A stretch of DNA of 64,000 nt from Paraburkholderia diazotrophica (GCF_900108945.1 NZ_FNYE01000012.1:62001-126000); one strand, 5' to 3'. Shown: positions 15,407 to 24,410, counted from the first letter of the stretch. The notes: generated from the sequence alone by a model not told the origin. Numbers and translations: made by a program.

Positions 15407-16915
15407 ATGACGACTCTTTCGGTGCGCAAATTCTTCGCGGCCGCAGTGCTGGTGGCTTGCCTGCCGTTCATGCCGCACACGGCGTCGGCGGCGCCTGCTG
15501 CCAATCTGCCCGATTTCACCGATCTCGTCGACAAGGTCGGGCCGGCCGTCGTCAACATTCGCACGACGGCAAAGGTCTCCAGTTCGGCGCGCGGACTTCC
15601 GCCCGGCATGGACGACGGCGACATGTCGGAGTTTTTCCGGCGTTTCTTCGGCATTCCGATGCCCAATTCGCCGCAATCGCCGGGCTCGCCTAATTCGCCG
15701 AATCCGCCGCGCGGTGGGAACAACGATCAGGACCAGTCGCCGGATGGCGGCGGCGACACCGAGCAGAACAGCGGCGTTGGCTCGGGTTTCATCCTGTCGC
15801 AGGATGGCTACGTGATGACGAATGCTCACGTGATCGACGACGCCGACACGATCTACGTCACGCTCACCGACAAGCGCGAATTCAAGGCGAAGCTGATCGG
15901 CGTCGACGACCGCACGGACGTGGCCGTCGTGAAGATCAACGCGGCGAATCTGCCGACGGTGCCGATCGGCGATTCGAACAAGGTGCGCGTCGGCGAATGG
16001 GTTGTCGCGATCGGCTCGCCGTTCGGCCTCGAGAATACGGTGACGGCGGGTATCGTCAGCGCGAAGGGCCGCGACACGGGTGACTATCTGCCGTTCATCC
16101 AGACGGATGTGGCCGTGAACCCAGGCAATTCGGGCGGTCCGCTGATCAACATGCAGGGCGAAGTGATCGGCATCAACTCGCAGATTTACAGCCGCACGGG
16201 CGGCTTCATGGGCATTTCGTTCGCGATTCCGATCGACGAAGCGATGCGCGTGGCCGATCAGCTTAAAACCTCGGGCAAGGTCGTGCGCGGACGTATTGCC
16301 GTTGCGATCGGCGAAGTGACGAAGGACGTGGCCGATTCGCTCGGCCTGCCGAAAGCGCAGGGCGCGCTCGTCAGCAGCGTCGAGCCGGGCGGTCCCGCAG
16401 ACAAGGCCGGCGTGCAGCCGGGCGACATCATCCTGAAGTTCAACGGCCATAACGTCGACACGGCGACTGATTTGCCGCGCATGGTCGGCGATACGAAGCC
16501 GGGCACGAAGACGACGATCACGGTTTGGCGCAAGGGCCAGACGCGCGAAGTGCCCGTGACGGTCGCCGAAATGCAGCCGGACAAGACCGCGAAGGCCGAG
16601 CAGAAGAAGCCGCCCACGCCGAAGCCGCGCGCATCGAATGCGCTGGGCGTTGCCGTCAGCGACATTCCCGCCGAGCAGTTGAAGTCGCTCAAGCTGCGCA
16701 ACGGCGTGCAGGTGGACGCCGTCGACGGTCCGGCAGCGCGCGTCGGATTGCAGCGGGGCGATCTCATCCTGCGCATCGGCGACACGGACATCACGAGCGC
16801 GAAGCAGTTCGAGGAAGTCACCGCGCATCTCGATTCGTCGAAGATGGTCGCGCTGCTGGTTCGCCGCGGCGACAACACGCAGTTCGTGCCGATCCGCCCG
16901 CGCGCCGCGAAGTAA
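15407..16915 (+). CDS. mucD: Periplasmic serine protease MucD (DegP/HtrA family)
   Basis: HtrA-type protease and chaperone of 502 residues that clears misfolded periplasmic proteins. A signal peptide ends near TASAAPA (about residue 29). The trypsin-like domain has the complete triad His141 (TNAHVID), Asp171 (DVAVVKI) and Ser242 (NPGNSGGPL). A Pro/Ser/Asn/Gly-rich linker loop (about residues 86-115) lies before the catalytic core. Two PDZ domains follow, joined by a Lys/Pro-rich linker (about residues 405-413). It is encoded directly after rseA-rseB, the arrangement seen for mucD in Pseudomonas, and is probably under sigma-E control. Confidence 0.95.
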   Translation: MTTLSVRKFFAAAVLVACLPFMPHTASAAPAANLPDFTDLVDKVGPAVVNIRTTAKVSSSARGLPPGMDDGDMSEFFRRFFGIPMPNSPQSPGSPNSPNPPRGGNNDQDQSPDGGGDTEQNSGVGSGFILSQDGYVMTNAHVIDDADTIYVTLTDKREFKAKLIGVDDRTDVAVVKINAANLPTVPIGDSNKVRVGEWVVAIGSPFGLENTVTAGIVSAKGRDTGDYLPFIQTDVAVNPGNSGGPLINMQGEVIGINSQIYSRTGGFMGISFAIPIDEAMRVADQLKTSGKVVRGRIAVAIGEVTKDVADSLGLPKAQGALVSSVEPGGPADKAGVQPGDIILKFNGHNVDTATDLPRMVGDTKPGTKTTITVWRKGQTREVPVTVAEMQPDKTAKAEQKKPPTPKPRASNALGVAVSDIPAEQLKSLKLRNGVQVDAVDGPAARVGLQRGDLILRIGDTDITSAKQFEEVTAHLDSSKMVALLVRRGDNTQFVPIRPRAAK

Positions 16916-16920
16916 TCGAC

Positions 16921-17178
16921 GTGGCATCGCTGACGCTTTACGCACGCGCGTGGTGTCACCTCTGCGACGATATGCGCGCCGCGCTCGAGCCGCTGCTGGC
17001 CGAGTTTGGCGCGCATGTCGAAGTGATCGACGTCGACGCCGATCCGTCGCTCGAAGCGCGCTACAACGAATGGGTGCCCGTGCTGGTTCATGAGGGCGTC
17101 GAGTTGTGTCACTACCATCTCGACGAAGCGCGGGTGCGCGCGGCGCTAGCGGGTCATCGCGCTACGCCGGCGTGCTGA
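16921..17178 (+). CDS. Glutaredoxin-like family protein (DUF836)
   Basis: Small 85-residue thioredoxin-fold protein of the glutaredoxin-like group. The redox motif is WCHLC near residue 12 after the strand LTLYARA, and the cis-proline region is NEWVPVLVHEG. The start is GTG at 16921, five bases after the mucD stop, so it is probably co-translated with the protease operon. In Burkholderia and Pseudomonas a similar gene lies between mucD and lepA. Its substrate is unknown; a role in thiol repair is possible but not shown. Confidence 0.85.
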   Translation: MASLTLYARAWCHLCDDMRAALEPLLAEFGAHVEVIDVDADPSLEARYNEWVPVLVHEGVELCHYHLDEARVRAALAGHRATPAC

Positions 17179-17365
17179 ATGGGGTCGCCGCGAGCGGCCA
17201 GCAAATGAGGCCGCGGTAGTCAGCCAGAGCGTACGAATGACTCCCACCGACCGCAAGCCGCGCCCGTCGACACCCTTTTCGGCTAAAATAGACAAGTTTT
17301 TCACCTACTTACAAGGCGTGCTCCGCAATCGTCCGAGCGCGCCTTTTTCGCTTGATCGGCACTGA

Positions 17366-19159
17366 ATGGATCATATTCGTAACTTTTCGATCATTGCGCA
17401 CATCGACCATGGCAAGTCGACGCTCGCCGATCGCATCATCCAGATTTGCGGCGGTCTGTCGGACCGCGAAATGGAAGCTCAGGTTCTCGACTCGATGGAT
17501 CTCGAGCGCGAGCGCGGCATCACCATCAAGGCACAGACGGCCGCGCTGACGTACCGCGCGCGCGACGGCAAGCTATACAACCTCAACATGATCGACACGC
17601 CGGGGCACGTCGACTTCTCGTACGAAGTCAGCCGTTCGCTGTCCGCGTGCGAAGGCGCGCTGCTGGTCGTCGACGCGAGCCAGGGCGTCGAGGCGCAGAC
17701 AGTCGCGAACTGCTATACGGCAATCGAACTGGGCGTCGAAGTGGTGCCCGTGCTCAACAAGATCGATTTGCCCGCTGCAAATCCGGAAAACGCGATCGCC
17801 GAAATCGAGGACGTGATTGGCATCGACGCCACCGACGCCACGCCTTGCAGCGCAAAGACGGGCATGGGCGTCGAGGACGTGCTGGAAGCGCTGATCGCCA
17901 AGGTGCCGCCGCCGAAGGGCAACGCAGACGAACCGCTGCAGGCGCTCATCATCGATTCGTGGTTCGACAACTATGTCGGCGTCGTGATGCTCGTGCGTAT
18001 CGTCAACGGCACGCTGCGTCCGAAGGACCGCATTCGCCTGATGGCGACGGGCGCCGAATATCCCGTCGAGCACGTCGGCGTGTTCACACCGAAGTCGAAG
18101 AATCTCGAGTCGCTGTCGGCGGGGCAGGTGGGCTTCATCATCGCGGGCATCAAGGAACTGACGGCGGCGAAGGTCGGCGATACCGTCACGACCGTCAAGA
18201 ACGCTGCGCCCGAGCCGCTGCCTGGCTTCAAGGAAGTGAAGCCTCAGGTGTTCGCCGGTCTCTATCCCGTCGAAGCGAATCAGTACGACGCGCTGCGCGA
18301 GTCGCTGGAAAAGCTGAAGCTCAATGACGCATCGCTGATGTACGAGCCGGAAGTGTCTCAGGCACTCGGCTTCGGCTTCCGCTGCGGCTTCCTCGGTCTG
18401 CTGCATATGGAGATCGTCCAGGAACGTCTCGAACGCGAGTTCGACATGGACCTGATCACCACCGCGCCGACCGTGGTGTACGAAGTCGTGCAGCGCGACG
18501 GCACGATCATGATGGTCGAAAATCCGGCAAAGATGCCCGACCCTTCGAAGATCGAAGAGGTGCGCGAGCCGATCGTCACCGTGAACCTGTACATGCCGCA
18601 AGACTACGTCGGCTCGGTGATTACGCTGTGTACGCAAAAGCGTGGCTTGCAGATCAATATGCAGTACCACGGCCGCCAGGTTCAGCTGACGTACGAAATC
18701 CCGATGGGCGAAATCGTGCTGGACTTCTTCGATCGTCTGAAGTCGGTGTCGCGCGGTTATGCGTCGATGGACTACGAGTTCAAGGAGTATCGCGCGTCGG
18801 ACGTCGTTAAAGTCGACATGCTGATCAACGGCGACAAGGTGGATGCGCTGTCGGTGATCGTCCACCGTTCGCAGAGCCAGTACCGTGGCCGCGAAGTGGC
18901 GGCGAAGATGCGCGAGATCATTCCGCGTCAGATGTACGACGTCGCGATTCAGGCTGCGATCGGCGCACATATCATCGCGCGTGAAAACATCAAGGCGCTG
19001 CGTAAGAACGTTCTTGCCAAGTGTTATGGCGGCGACATTACGCGTAAGAAGAAGCTGTTGGAGAAACAGAAGGAAGGTAAGAAGCGGATGAAGCAGGTTG
19101 GCTCCGTCGAGATTCCGCAAGAGGCCTTCCTGGCAATTCTGCGCGTCGAAGACAAATAA
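17366..19159 (+). CDS. lepA: Elongation factor 4 (LepA)
   Basis: Ribosome-binding GTPase of 597 residues related to EF-G; it acts on translation, possibly in back-translocation or 30S biogenesis. The GTP-binding motifs are all present: IAHIDHGKSTL (G1), RGITIKAQT (G2), DTPGHVDF (G3), NKIDLP (G4) and SAKTG (G5). The C-terminal domain unique to LepA is visible (YRGREVAAKMREIIPRQMYD and KKLLEKQKEGKKRMK). No Shine-Dalgarno sequence is obvious before the ATG at 17366. It is followed by lepB after 19 bp, the usual lepA-lepB operon. Length equals the E. coli protein (599) closely. Confidence 0.97.
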   Translation: MDHIRNFSIIAHIDHGKSTLADRIIQICGGLSDREMEAQVLDSMDLERERGITIKAQTAALTYRARDGKLYNLNMIDTPGHVDFSYEVSRSLSACEGALLVVDASQGVEAQTVANCYTAIELGVEVVPVLNKIDLPAANPENAIAEIEDVIGIDATDATPCSAKTGMGVEDVLEALIAKVPPPKGNADEPLQALIIDSWFDNYVGVVMLVRIVNGTLRPKDRIRLMATGAEYPVEHVGVFTPKSKNLESLSAGQVGFIIAGIKELTAAKVGDTVTTVKNAAPEPLPGFKEVKPQVFAGLYPVEANQYDALRESLEKLKLNDASLMYEPEVSQALGFGFRCGFLGLLHMEIVQERLEREFDMDLITTAPTVVYEVVQRDGTIMMVENPAKMPDPSKIEEVREPIVTVNLYMPQDYVGSVITLCTQKRGLQINMQYHGRQVQLTYEIPMGEIVLDFFDRLKSVSRGYASMDYEFKEYRASDVVKVDMLINGDKVDALSVIVHRSQSQYRGREVAAKMREIIPRQMYDVAIQAAIGAHIIARENIKALRKNVLAKCYGGDITRKKKLLEKQKEGKKRMKQVGSVEIPQEAFLAILRVEDK

Positions 19160-19178
19160 GACTAAGAACTGGAACCCT

Positions 19179-20072
19179 ATGAATTTTGCGCTGATTCTTT
19201 TTGTGCTCGTGATCATTACGGGCGTGGCATGGGTCGCAGACAAACTGGTTTTTCTCCCTCAACGTCGCCGCGCAGCGGAAACCGCCGTCGCCGAGTTCGA
19301 CCGTCAGCAGGCGCGCATCGGCGAACGTTTCGCCGATGAGAATGCGCCCGCCACGCGCGCGCGCCTGCGTGAGGAAAAGCTCCGCCAGCCGTGGTGGCTC
19401 GAATACACGGCGAGCTTTTTCCCAGTGATTCTGGTTGTGTTCGTCGTGCGCTCGTTCGTCGTCGAGCCGTTCAAGATTCCGTCGGGCTCGATGGTGCCGA
19501 CGCTGCTGGTCGGCGACTTCATTCTCGTGAACAAGTACGACTACGGCATTCGGCTGCCCATCGTGAATACGAAGATCACGGGGGGCCGACCGCTGCAGCG
19601 TGGCGATATCGTCGTGTTCCGCTATCCGAAGGACGAATCCGTCGACTACATCAAGCGCGTGATCGGTCTGCCGGGCGATGTCGTCGCGTATCAGGACAAG
19701 AAGCTCACGATCAACGGCAAGCCCGTTCCGGAAACGCCGCTGCCCGATTACTTCGACGAAGAGCGCATCGGCTATGCGAAGCAGTTCGAAGAAGACATCG
19801 ACGGCCGCAAGAACGCGATTCTCAACAATCCTGCTGTGCCGCCGTTCATCGTCGGCGCCGAAGACTATCCGTATCGCGACAACTGCAAGTACGACGCGCA
19901 GGGCGTCGTATGCAAGGTACCGCCGGGCAACTACTTCATGATGGGCGACAACCGCGACAACAGCGCCGACAGCCGCTATTGGGGCTTCGCCCCGGACAAG
20001 AACATCGTTGGTCGCGCGTTCTTCATCTGGATGAACTTCAGCAATCTGAAGCGTATTGGCAGCTTCCATTGA
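19179..20072 (+). CDS. lepB: Signal peptidase I
   Basis: Membrane-bound serine peptidase that removes signal peptides from exported proteins, 297 residues. There are two membrane segments (about residues 3-20 and 80-96) with a charged cytoplasmic loop between them. The Ser-Lys dyad is Ser104 in PSGSMVPTL and Lys159 in YIKRVIGLPGD. Box E is GDNRDNSADSRYWG. The start at 19179 (MNFALILFVLVI) puts the first membrane helix at the N-terminus; an upstream ATG at 19098 lies inside lepA. It is followed after 175 bp by rnc, with a strong hairpin in between. Confidence 0.96.
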   Translation: MNFALILFVLVIITGVAWVADKLVFLPQRRRAAETAVAEFDRQQARIGERFADENAPATRARLREEKLRQPWWLEYTASFFPVILVVFVVRSFVVEPFKIPSGSMVPTLLVGDFILVNKYDYGIRLPIVNTKITGGRPLQRGDIVVFRYPKDESVDYIKRVIGLPGDVVAYQDKKLTINGKPVPETPLPDYFDEERIGYAKQFEEDIDGRKNAILNNPAVPPFIVGAEDYPYRDNCKYDAQGVVCKVPPGNYFMMGDNRDNSADSRYWGFAPDKNIVGRAFFIWMNFSNLKRIGSFH

Positions 20073-20116
20073 TTGCGCTTCGCGCGTCCCCATGCGGATG
20101 CGCATTTAAGCCGCGC

Positions 20117-20145
20117 AACACGTCGCGCACTGATCGCGACGTGTT
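20117..20145 (+). promoter_or_regulatory. 11-bp hairpin between lepB and rnc
   Basis: AACACGTCGCG (20117-20127) and CGCGACGTGTT (20135-20145) form a perfect stem around the seven-base loop CACTGAT. No T-run follows, so it is unlikely to be a simple terminator. RNase III genes are often autoregulated by cleavage of a leader stem; that role is inferred from position only. Confidence 0.5.
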
Positions 20146-20235
20146 ATCACGCTACTTTAACAACGCGCGGTAACGTCGCTACAACACGCTTTTTCGGCGC
20201 CGGGGCCGCGTTTTCGCCCCGTGTGGCGCCCGCGT

Positions 20236-20241
20236 TATACT
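20236..20241 (+). promoter_or_regulatory. Possible -10 element directly upstream of rnc
   Basis: TATACT at 20236-20241 ends six bases before the rnc ATG at 20248. If used, transcription would begin at or next to the start codon. No convincing -35 is found 17 bases upstream (TTCGCC at 20213-20218 is poor). Confidence 0.35.
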
Positions 20242-20247
20242 CTGCAC

Positions 20248-21615
20248 ATGCCCCTATCTCCGTTGGAAAGCCGTTTGCGCTACGAATTTCGCAATGCGGA
20301 ATTGCTGCGCCAGGCTTTAACTCACCGCAGTCACAGTGCCACGCATAACGAGCGGCTGGAATTTCTCGGCGATTCCGTTCTGAACTGCGCGGTGGCCGCG
20401 CTATTGTTCCAACGGTTCGGCAAGCTGGATGAGGGCGATCTGTCCCGCGTCCGGGCGAATCTGGTCAAGCAGCAGTCGCTTTACGAGATCGCTCAGGCCC
20501 TGAATATTTCCGAGGGCTTGCGGCTAGGCGAAGGCGAATTGCGCAGCGGCGGCTTCCGGCGCCCGTCCATATTGGCCGACACACTCGAGGCGATCCTCGG
20601 CGCGATCTTTCTGGACGGCGGCTTCGAGGCCGCGCAGACGGTCATCAAACGTCTTTACGTGCCGATTCTCGATCACATCGATCCGCGCACGCTCGGCAAG
20701 GACGCAAAGACCTTGCTCCAGGAATATCTGCAGGGCCACAAGATCCCGCTGCCCACGTATACGGTCGTCGCGACGCACGGTGCAGCGCACAATCAGCAGT
20801 TCGAAGTCGAATGCACGGTGCCCAAGCTGGATGTGAAAGTGTCCGGTTCCGGCGCAAGCCGTCGTGCCGCCGAACAGGCGGCGGCGAAGAAGGCGCTCGA
20901 CGAGGTGATGGCGGCGGCGCCGGCCGTGGTTGCCAAGCCGAAGCGCTCGAAAGGTGCGCGAGCGGCAAAAGCCGAGGCGGAAATCGTACCGGGCGTGACG
21001 GGCGTGCAGACGGCGCTCGATCTGCGCGCGCCCGATCATCGCAAGGCCGAGCGTGCCGCGCGCGGCGACGCGAAGCCGGTGTCGCTGGATGTGCCGTCCG
21101 CGGGCCAGGCCGCCGCGGCCGCGCCGCTGGCCGTGATTCGCGCGGCTCACGTCGAATATAGTCAGGAAGCGGCCGACAAGACGGAGCGCGCCGATAAGAT
21201 CGAGCGCACGGCGCGGGCAACCGACAAGACGGCCGAAAAGCCCGCTTCCGAAAAATCGAACCCGGACAAGTCCGCGCAGGAAAAGGGAACGCAGGATCGG
21301 GCGGCCCAGGAAAAGGTCGGAAAAGCCGAGAGCGAAAAAACCGAGGGCGAAAAGCCCGAAAGATCAGATAAGTCCACCGACAAACCGGAAACTGTCGTGC
21401 GCCTTGCCGAACGCCAGCCGTCCGACAAGCCCGAAGCCCAGGCGCGGCCTGTCGAAAGGCCGGCTGAAAAACCCGCCGAAAAATCCGCAGACAAGCCAGC
21501 CGACAAGTCCGCTTCACGTGCTCGCGAGGCCGCGCCCGACGCGGCGGGCGCGAGCGATCTCGAACCCGGCGTCGCCGGCGCGGTGCAAACGCGCGTGGCC
21601 GATGCCGGTCATTGA
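20248..21615 (+). CDS. rnc: Ribonuclease III with long disordered C-terminal tail
   Basis: Double-strand-specific endoribonuclease for rRNA and mRNA processing. Residues 1-145 form the RNase III domain with the signature NERLEFLGDSVLN; the metal ligands are Glu38, Asp42, Asp111 and Glu114. A double-stranded RNA-binding domain follows (about residues 151-221, ending GASRRAAEQAAAKKAL). The remaining 234 residues are low-complexity, rich in Lys, Glu, Asp, Ala and Pro, with short repeats such as ADKxE, AEKPA and DKSA. Typical RNase III has about 226 residues, so this protein is twice the usual length; long tails are known in Burkholderia. The ATG at 20248 has no Shine-Dalgarno sequence. It precedes era by 61 bp as in most proteobacteria. 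Confidence 0.95.
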   Translation: MPLSPLESRLRYEFRNAELLRQALTHRSHSATHNERLEFLGDSVLNCAVAALLFQRFGKLDEGDLSRVRANLVKQQSLYEIAQALNISEGLRLGEGELRSGGFRRPSILADTLEAILGAIFLDGGFEAAQTVIKRLYVPILDHIDPRTLGKDAKTLLQEYLQGHKIPLPTYTVVATHGAAHNQQFEVECTVPKLDVKVSGSGASRRAAEQAAAKKALDEVMAAAPAVVAKPKRSKGARAAKAEAEIVPGVTGVQTALDLRAPDHRKAERAARGDAKPVSLDVPSAGQAAAAAPLAVIRAAHVEYSQEAADKTERADKIERTARATDKTAEKPASEKSNPDKSAQEKGTQDRAAQEKVGKAESEKTEGEKPERSDKSTDKPETVVRLAERQPSDKPEAQARPVERPAEKPAEKSADKPADKSASRAREAAPDAAGASDLEPGVAGAVQTRVADAGH

Positions 21616-21676
21616 ACGCAATCCGACGTGAACGCGCACTCACCGCGCGTCCACGAGAACCTGCCGTAGTCCGAAT

Positions 21677-22576
21677 ATGAACGCTTCCACCCCCACTGGT
21701 TTTCGCTGCGGCATGGTCGCGATCGTTGGCCGCCCGAACGTCGGCAAGTCGACGCTGATGAACGCACTCGTCGGCCAGAAGGTCAGCATCACGTCGCGCA
21801 AGGCGCAGACGACCCGCCATCGCATCACGGGCATCAACACGCACGACGACGCGCAGTACATCTTTGTCGATACGCCCGGCTTCCAGACGCGCCACAGCGG
21901 TGCACTGAACCGGTCGCTGAATCGCGCGGTGACGTCGACGCTGACGTCCGTCGATGCCGTGCTGTTCGTGATCGAGGCCGGCCGCTTCGGCCCCGACGAT
22001 CAGAAGGTGCTCGACCTGATTCCCGCCTCCGCGCCGACGCTTCTCATCGCGAACAAGCTCGATCGCGTGGGCGACAAGGATTCGCTGTTCCCGTTCATGC
22101 AGCAGATGAGCGCGCTGCGCGAGTTCAAGGAAATCGTGCCGCTGTCGGCGAAGAATCCCGACGACATCAAACGCCTGTTGTCGACCGTCAAGCCGTACTT
22201 GCCGGAAGGTGAGCCGATCTACGGCGAAGACGACCTGACGGATCGCAGCGAGCGCTTTCTTGCCGCCGAAATCCTGCGCGAAAAAGTGTTCCGCTGGACG
22301 GGCGACGAGTTGCCGTACACGAGCACCGTGCTGATCGACAAGTTCGAGACGGAAGGGCGCCTGCGCCGCATCTTCGCGACGATCCTCGTCGAGCGCGATT
22401 CGCACAAGGCGATGATCATCGGTCAGAAGGGCGCGAAGCTGAAGCAGATCAGCACGGAAGCTCGCATCGATATGGAGAAGCTGTTCGATGGCCCCGTGTA
22501 TCTGGAAACGTTCATCAAGGTGAAGAGTGGCTGGGCCGACAACGAAGCCGGACTCCGCGCCTATGGTTACGAATGA
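21677..22576 (+). CDS. era: Ribosome assembly GTPase Era
   Basis: Essential GTPase that binds the 3' end of 16S rRNA during 30S assembly. The 299-residue protein has GTP motifs GRPNVGKSTL (G1), TTRHR (G2 region), DTPGF (G3) and NKLD (G4), then the KH RNA-binding domain with GQKGAKLKQI near residue 253. The C-terminus WADNEAGLRAYGYE is the conserved Era end. It overlaps the recO start by 14 bases, so the rnc-era-recO-pdxJ genes are probably co-translated. Length and motifs agree with the E. coli protein. Confidence 0.97.
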   Translation: MNASTPTGFRCGMVAIVGRPNVGKSTLMNALVGQKVSITSRKAQTTRHRITGINTHDDAQYIFVDTPGFQTRHSGALNRSLNRAVTSTLTSVDAVLFVIEAGRFGPDDQKVLDLIPASAPTLLIANKLDRVGDKDSLFPFMQQMSALREFKEIVPLSAKNPDDIKRLLSTVKPYLPEGEPIYGEDDLTDRSERFLAAEILREKVFRWTGDELPYTSTVLIDKFETEGRLRRIFATILVERDSHKAMIIGQKGAKLKQISTEARIDMEKLFDGPVYLETFIKVKSGWADNEAGLRAYGYE

Positions 22577-23615
22577 CGGCGCGACGAGCACCCAATCTGA
22601 CACGTGGATGACGCTGCCGAAGGACGCCAACCCGGACGCCGATCCGGACGCCGATCACGACGACGTCGCGCGCGCACACAGCGGCGAATCTGAGACGTCT
22701 GGGTCGTCCGCACGGTCCGGGCGCGCGAAACCCGTGCGCGCGGCAAAACGCGGTCGCGCCAGCACTCGTAGCGCCACTTCGCACCGGCAGAGCGACAACG
22801 ACATCGAAGAAGGCGCCGACGACTACGGCGCGTCCGAACCACCTCCGCGCAAGACGACGGCACGCCGGCCACCTTCGCGCGTGCCGCGCGCGCCGGCATC
22901 CGAATTCCGCATCGCCGAGCAGCCGGCGTTCGTGCTGCACAGCTATCCATATCGCGAGACGAGCCTGATCATCGACGTGCTGTCGCGCGATCACGGGCGT
23001 ATCGCGCTTGTCGCGAAGGGCGCGAAGCGTCCGCACTCCGCACTGCGCGGCGTGTTGCAGACGTTCCAGCCGCTGTCGCTCGCATGGTCCGGCAAGTCGG
23101 AGATGCGCACGCTGACGGGAGCCGAGTGGGTCGGCGGAATGCTGCCGCTCACAGGCGACGCGCTCCTGTGCGGGTTCTACGTGAACGAGCTGCTCGTCAA
23201 GTTCCTCGCGCGCGAAGATCCGCATCCGCAACTGTTCCATCATTACGTCGTCACGCTGACGCGCCTCGCGCACGATGAACCGCCCGTGCAGGTGCTGCGT
23301 TCGTTCGAGCGCGTGCTGTTGCGCGAAACGGGTTACGCGATGTCGCTCAATCGCACGGTGACGCGCAAGGCCGTCGTGCCCGACGGGCGCTATGTGTTCG
23401 ATCCGGAGCGCGGCGTGCGCGAAGTATCGGATGATGTTCCTTCGAACTGGCCTGTCATCAGCGGGCAAACCTTGCTCGACATGGAACAGGACGACTACCA
23501 TCGAGCGCAGACCGTCGCGCAAAGCAAGACGCTGATGCGCTTTTTGCTCAACACCTATCTGGGCGGCACGCCTCTCGCGACGCGCCAGATTCTGATCGAT
23601 CTGCAGAACCTATGA
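22563..23615 (+). CDS. recO: DNA repair protein RecO with N-terminal extension
   Basis: Recombination mediator that helps load RecA at gaps together with RecR. The recognisable RecO core starts near residue 115 (FRIAEQPAFVLHSYPYRETSLIIDVLSRDHGR, read as two segments of an OB fold) and continues through the helical domain to the end. The core has no obvious zinc-cysteine cluster, as in E. coli RecO. Residues 1-114 are a low-complexity extension rich in Asp, Ser, Arg and Ala, including the repeat PDADPDAD and a basic patch. Typical RecO has about 240 residues; this one has 350. The ATG at 22563 is inside the end of era; a later start cannot be excluded. The stop shares ATGA with pdxJ. Confidence 0.9.
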   Translation: MVTNDGATSTQSDTWMTLPKDANPDADPDADHDDVARAHSGESETSGSSARSGRAKPVRAAKRGRASTRSATSHRQSDNDIEEGADDYGASEPPPRKTTARRPPSRVPRAPASEFRIAEQPAFVLHSYPYRETSLIIDVLSRDHGRIALVAKGAKRPHSALRGVLQTFQPLSLAWSGKSEMRTLTGAEWVGGMLPLTGDALLCGFYVNELLVKFLAREDPHPQLFHHYVVTLTRLAHDEPPVQVLRSFERVLLRETGYAMSLNRTVTRKAVVPDGRYVFDPERGVREVSDDVPSNWPVISGQTLLDMEQDDYHRAQTVAQSKTLMRFLLNTYLGGTPLATRQILIDLQNL

Positions 23616-24376
23616 GCTTCTTTCTGACTTCCCCGAATGTGATCGACCTGGGCGTGAACATCGATCATGTCGCGACGCTGCGCAACGCGCGCGGCACGTC
23701 TTATCCCGATCCCGTGCGCGCCGCGCTACAGGCGGAAGAGGCGGGCGCCGATGCGATCACGCTGCATCTGCGCGAGGACCGTCGCCATATCGTCGATGAC
23801 GACGTACGCGCGCTGCGGCCTCAACTGAAGACCCGCATGAACCTCGAGTGCGCGGTCACGAAGGAGATGCTCGACATCGCGTGCGAAGTGCAGCCGCACG
23901 ATGTGTGCCTCGTGCCGGAAAAACGTCAGGAGCTGACGACGGAAGGCGGGCTTGACGTCGCCGGTCATTTCGAAGCGGTGCGGGCCGCGTGCAAGCAGCT
24001 GGCCGATGCCGGCTCGCGCGTATCGCTCTTCATCGATGCCGACGAAACGCAGATTCGCGCCGCGCACGAAGCGGGCGCACCCGTCATCGAGTTGCACACG
24101 GGCGCATACGCGGACGCACACGATCCCAAAGAGCAGCAGCGCGAGTACGAGCGCATCGTTCGCGGCGTGGAGTTCGGCGCGTCGCTGGGCCTGAAGGTGA
24201 ATGCGGGCCACGGCCTGCACTACACGAACGTCCAGCAGATCGCGGCGATCGACGGGATCGTCGAACTCAATATCGGCCATGCGATCGTCGCGCATGCGAT
24301 CTTCGCGGGCTGGGACAACGCCGTGCGCGAGATGAAGGCGATCATGGTCGCCGCGCGTCTCGCGGCGCGCTCATAA
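23612..24376 (+). CDS. pdxJ: Pyridoxine 5'-phosphate synthase PdxJ
   Basis: Condenses 1-deoxyxylulose 5-phosphate with 3-amino-2-oxopropyl phosphate to form pyridoxine 5'-phosphate, the last ring-forming step of vitamin B6 synthesis. The 254-residue TIM-barrel protein shows LGVNIDHVATLRNARGT at the N-terminus, HLREDRRHI, LVPEKRQELTTEGGLDV and the C-terminal GHAIVAHAIFAGW. The start overlaps the recO stop by four bases. It is followed by acpS after 34 bp; the pdxJ-acpS pair is conserved in proteobacteria. Confidence 0.97.
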   Translation: MSFFLTSPNVIDLGVNIDHVATLRNARGTSYPDPVRAALQAEEAGADAITLHLREDRRHIVDDDVRALRPQLKTRMNLECAVTKEMLDIACEVQPHDVCLVPEKRQELTTEGGLDVAGHFEAVRAACKQLADAGSRVSLFIDADETQIRAAHEAGAPVIELHTGAYADAHDPKEQQREYERIVRGVEFGASLGLKVNAGHGLHYTNVQQIAAIDGIVELNIGHAIVAHAIFAGWDNAVREMKAIMVAARLAARS

Positions 24377-24410
24377 CGACACGCAACGACACAATAGCGA
24401 CAGCACGTAT

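Noticed and set aside
20073..20348. Plus-strand frame running from the lepB end into rnc
   Set aside because: It overlaps the hairpin and the rnc start in another frame; no evidence of translation.
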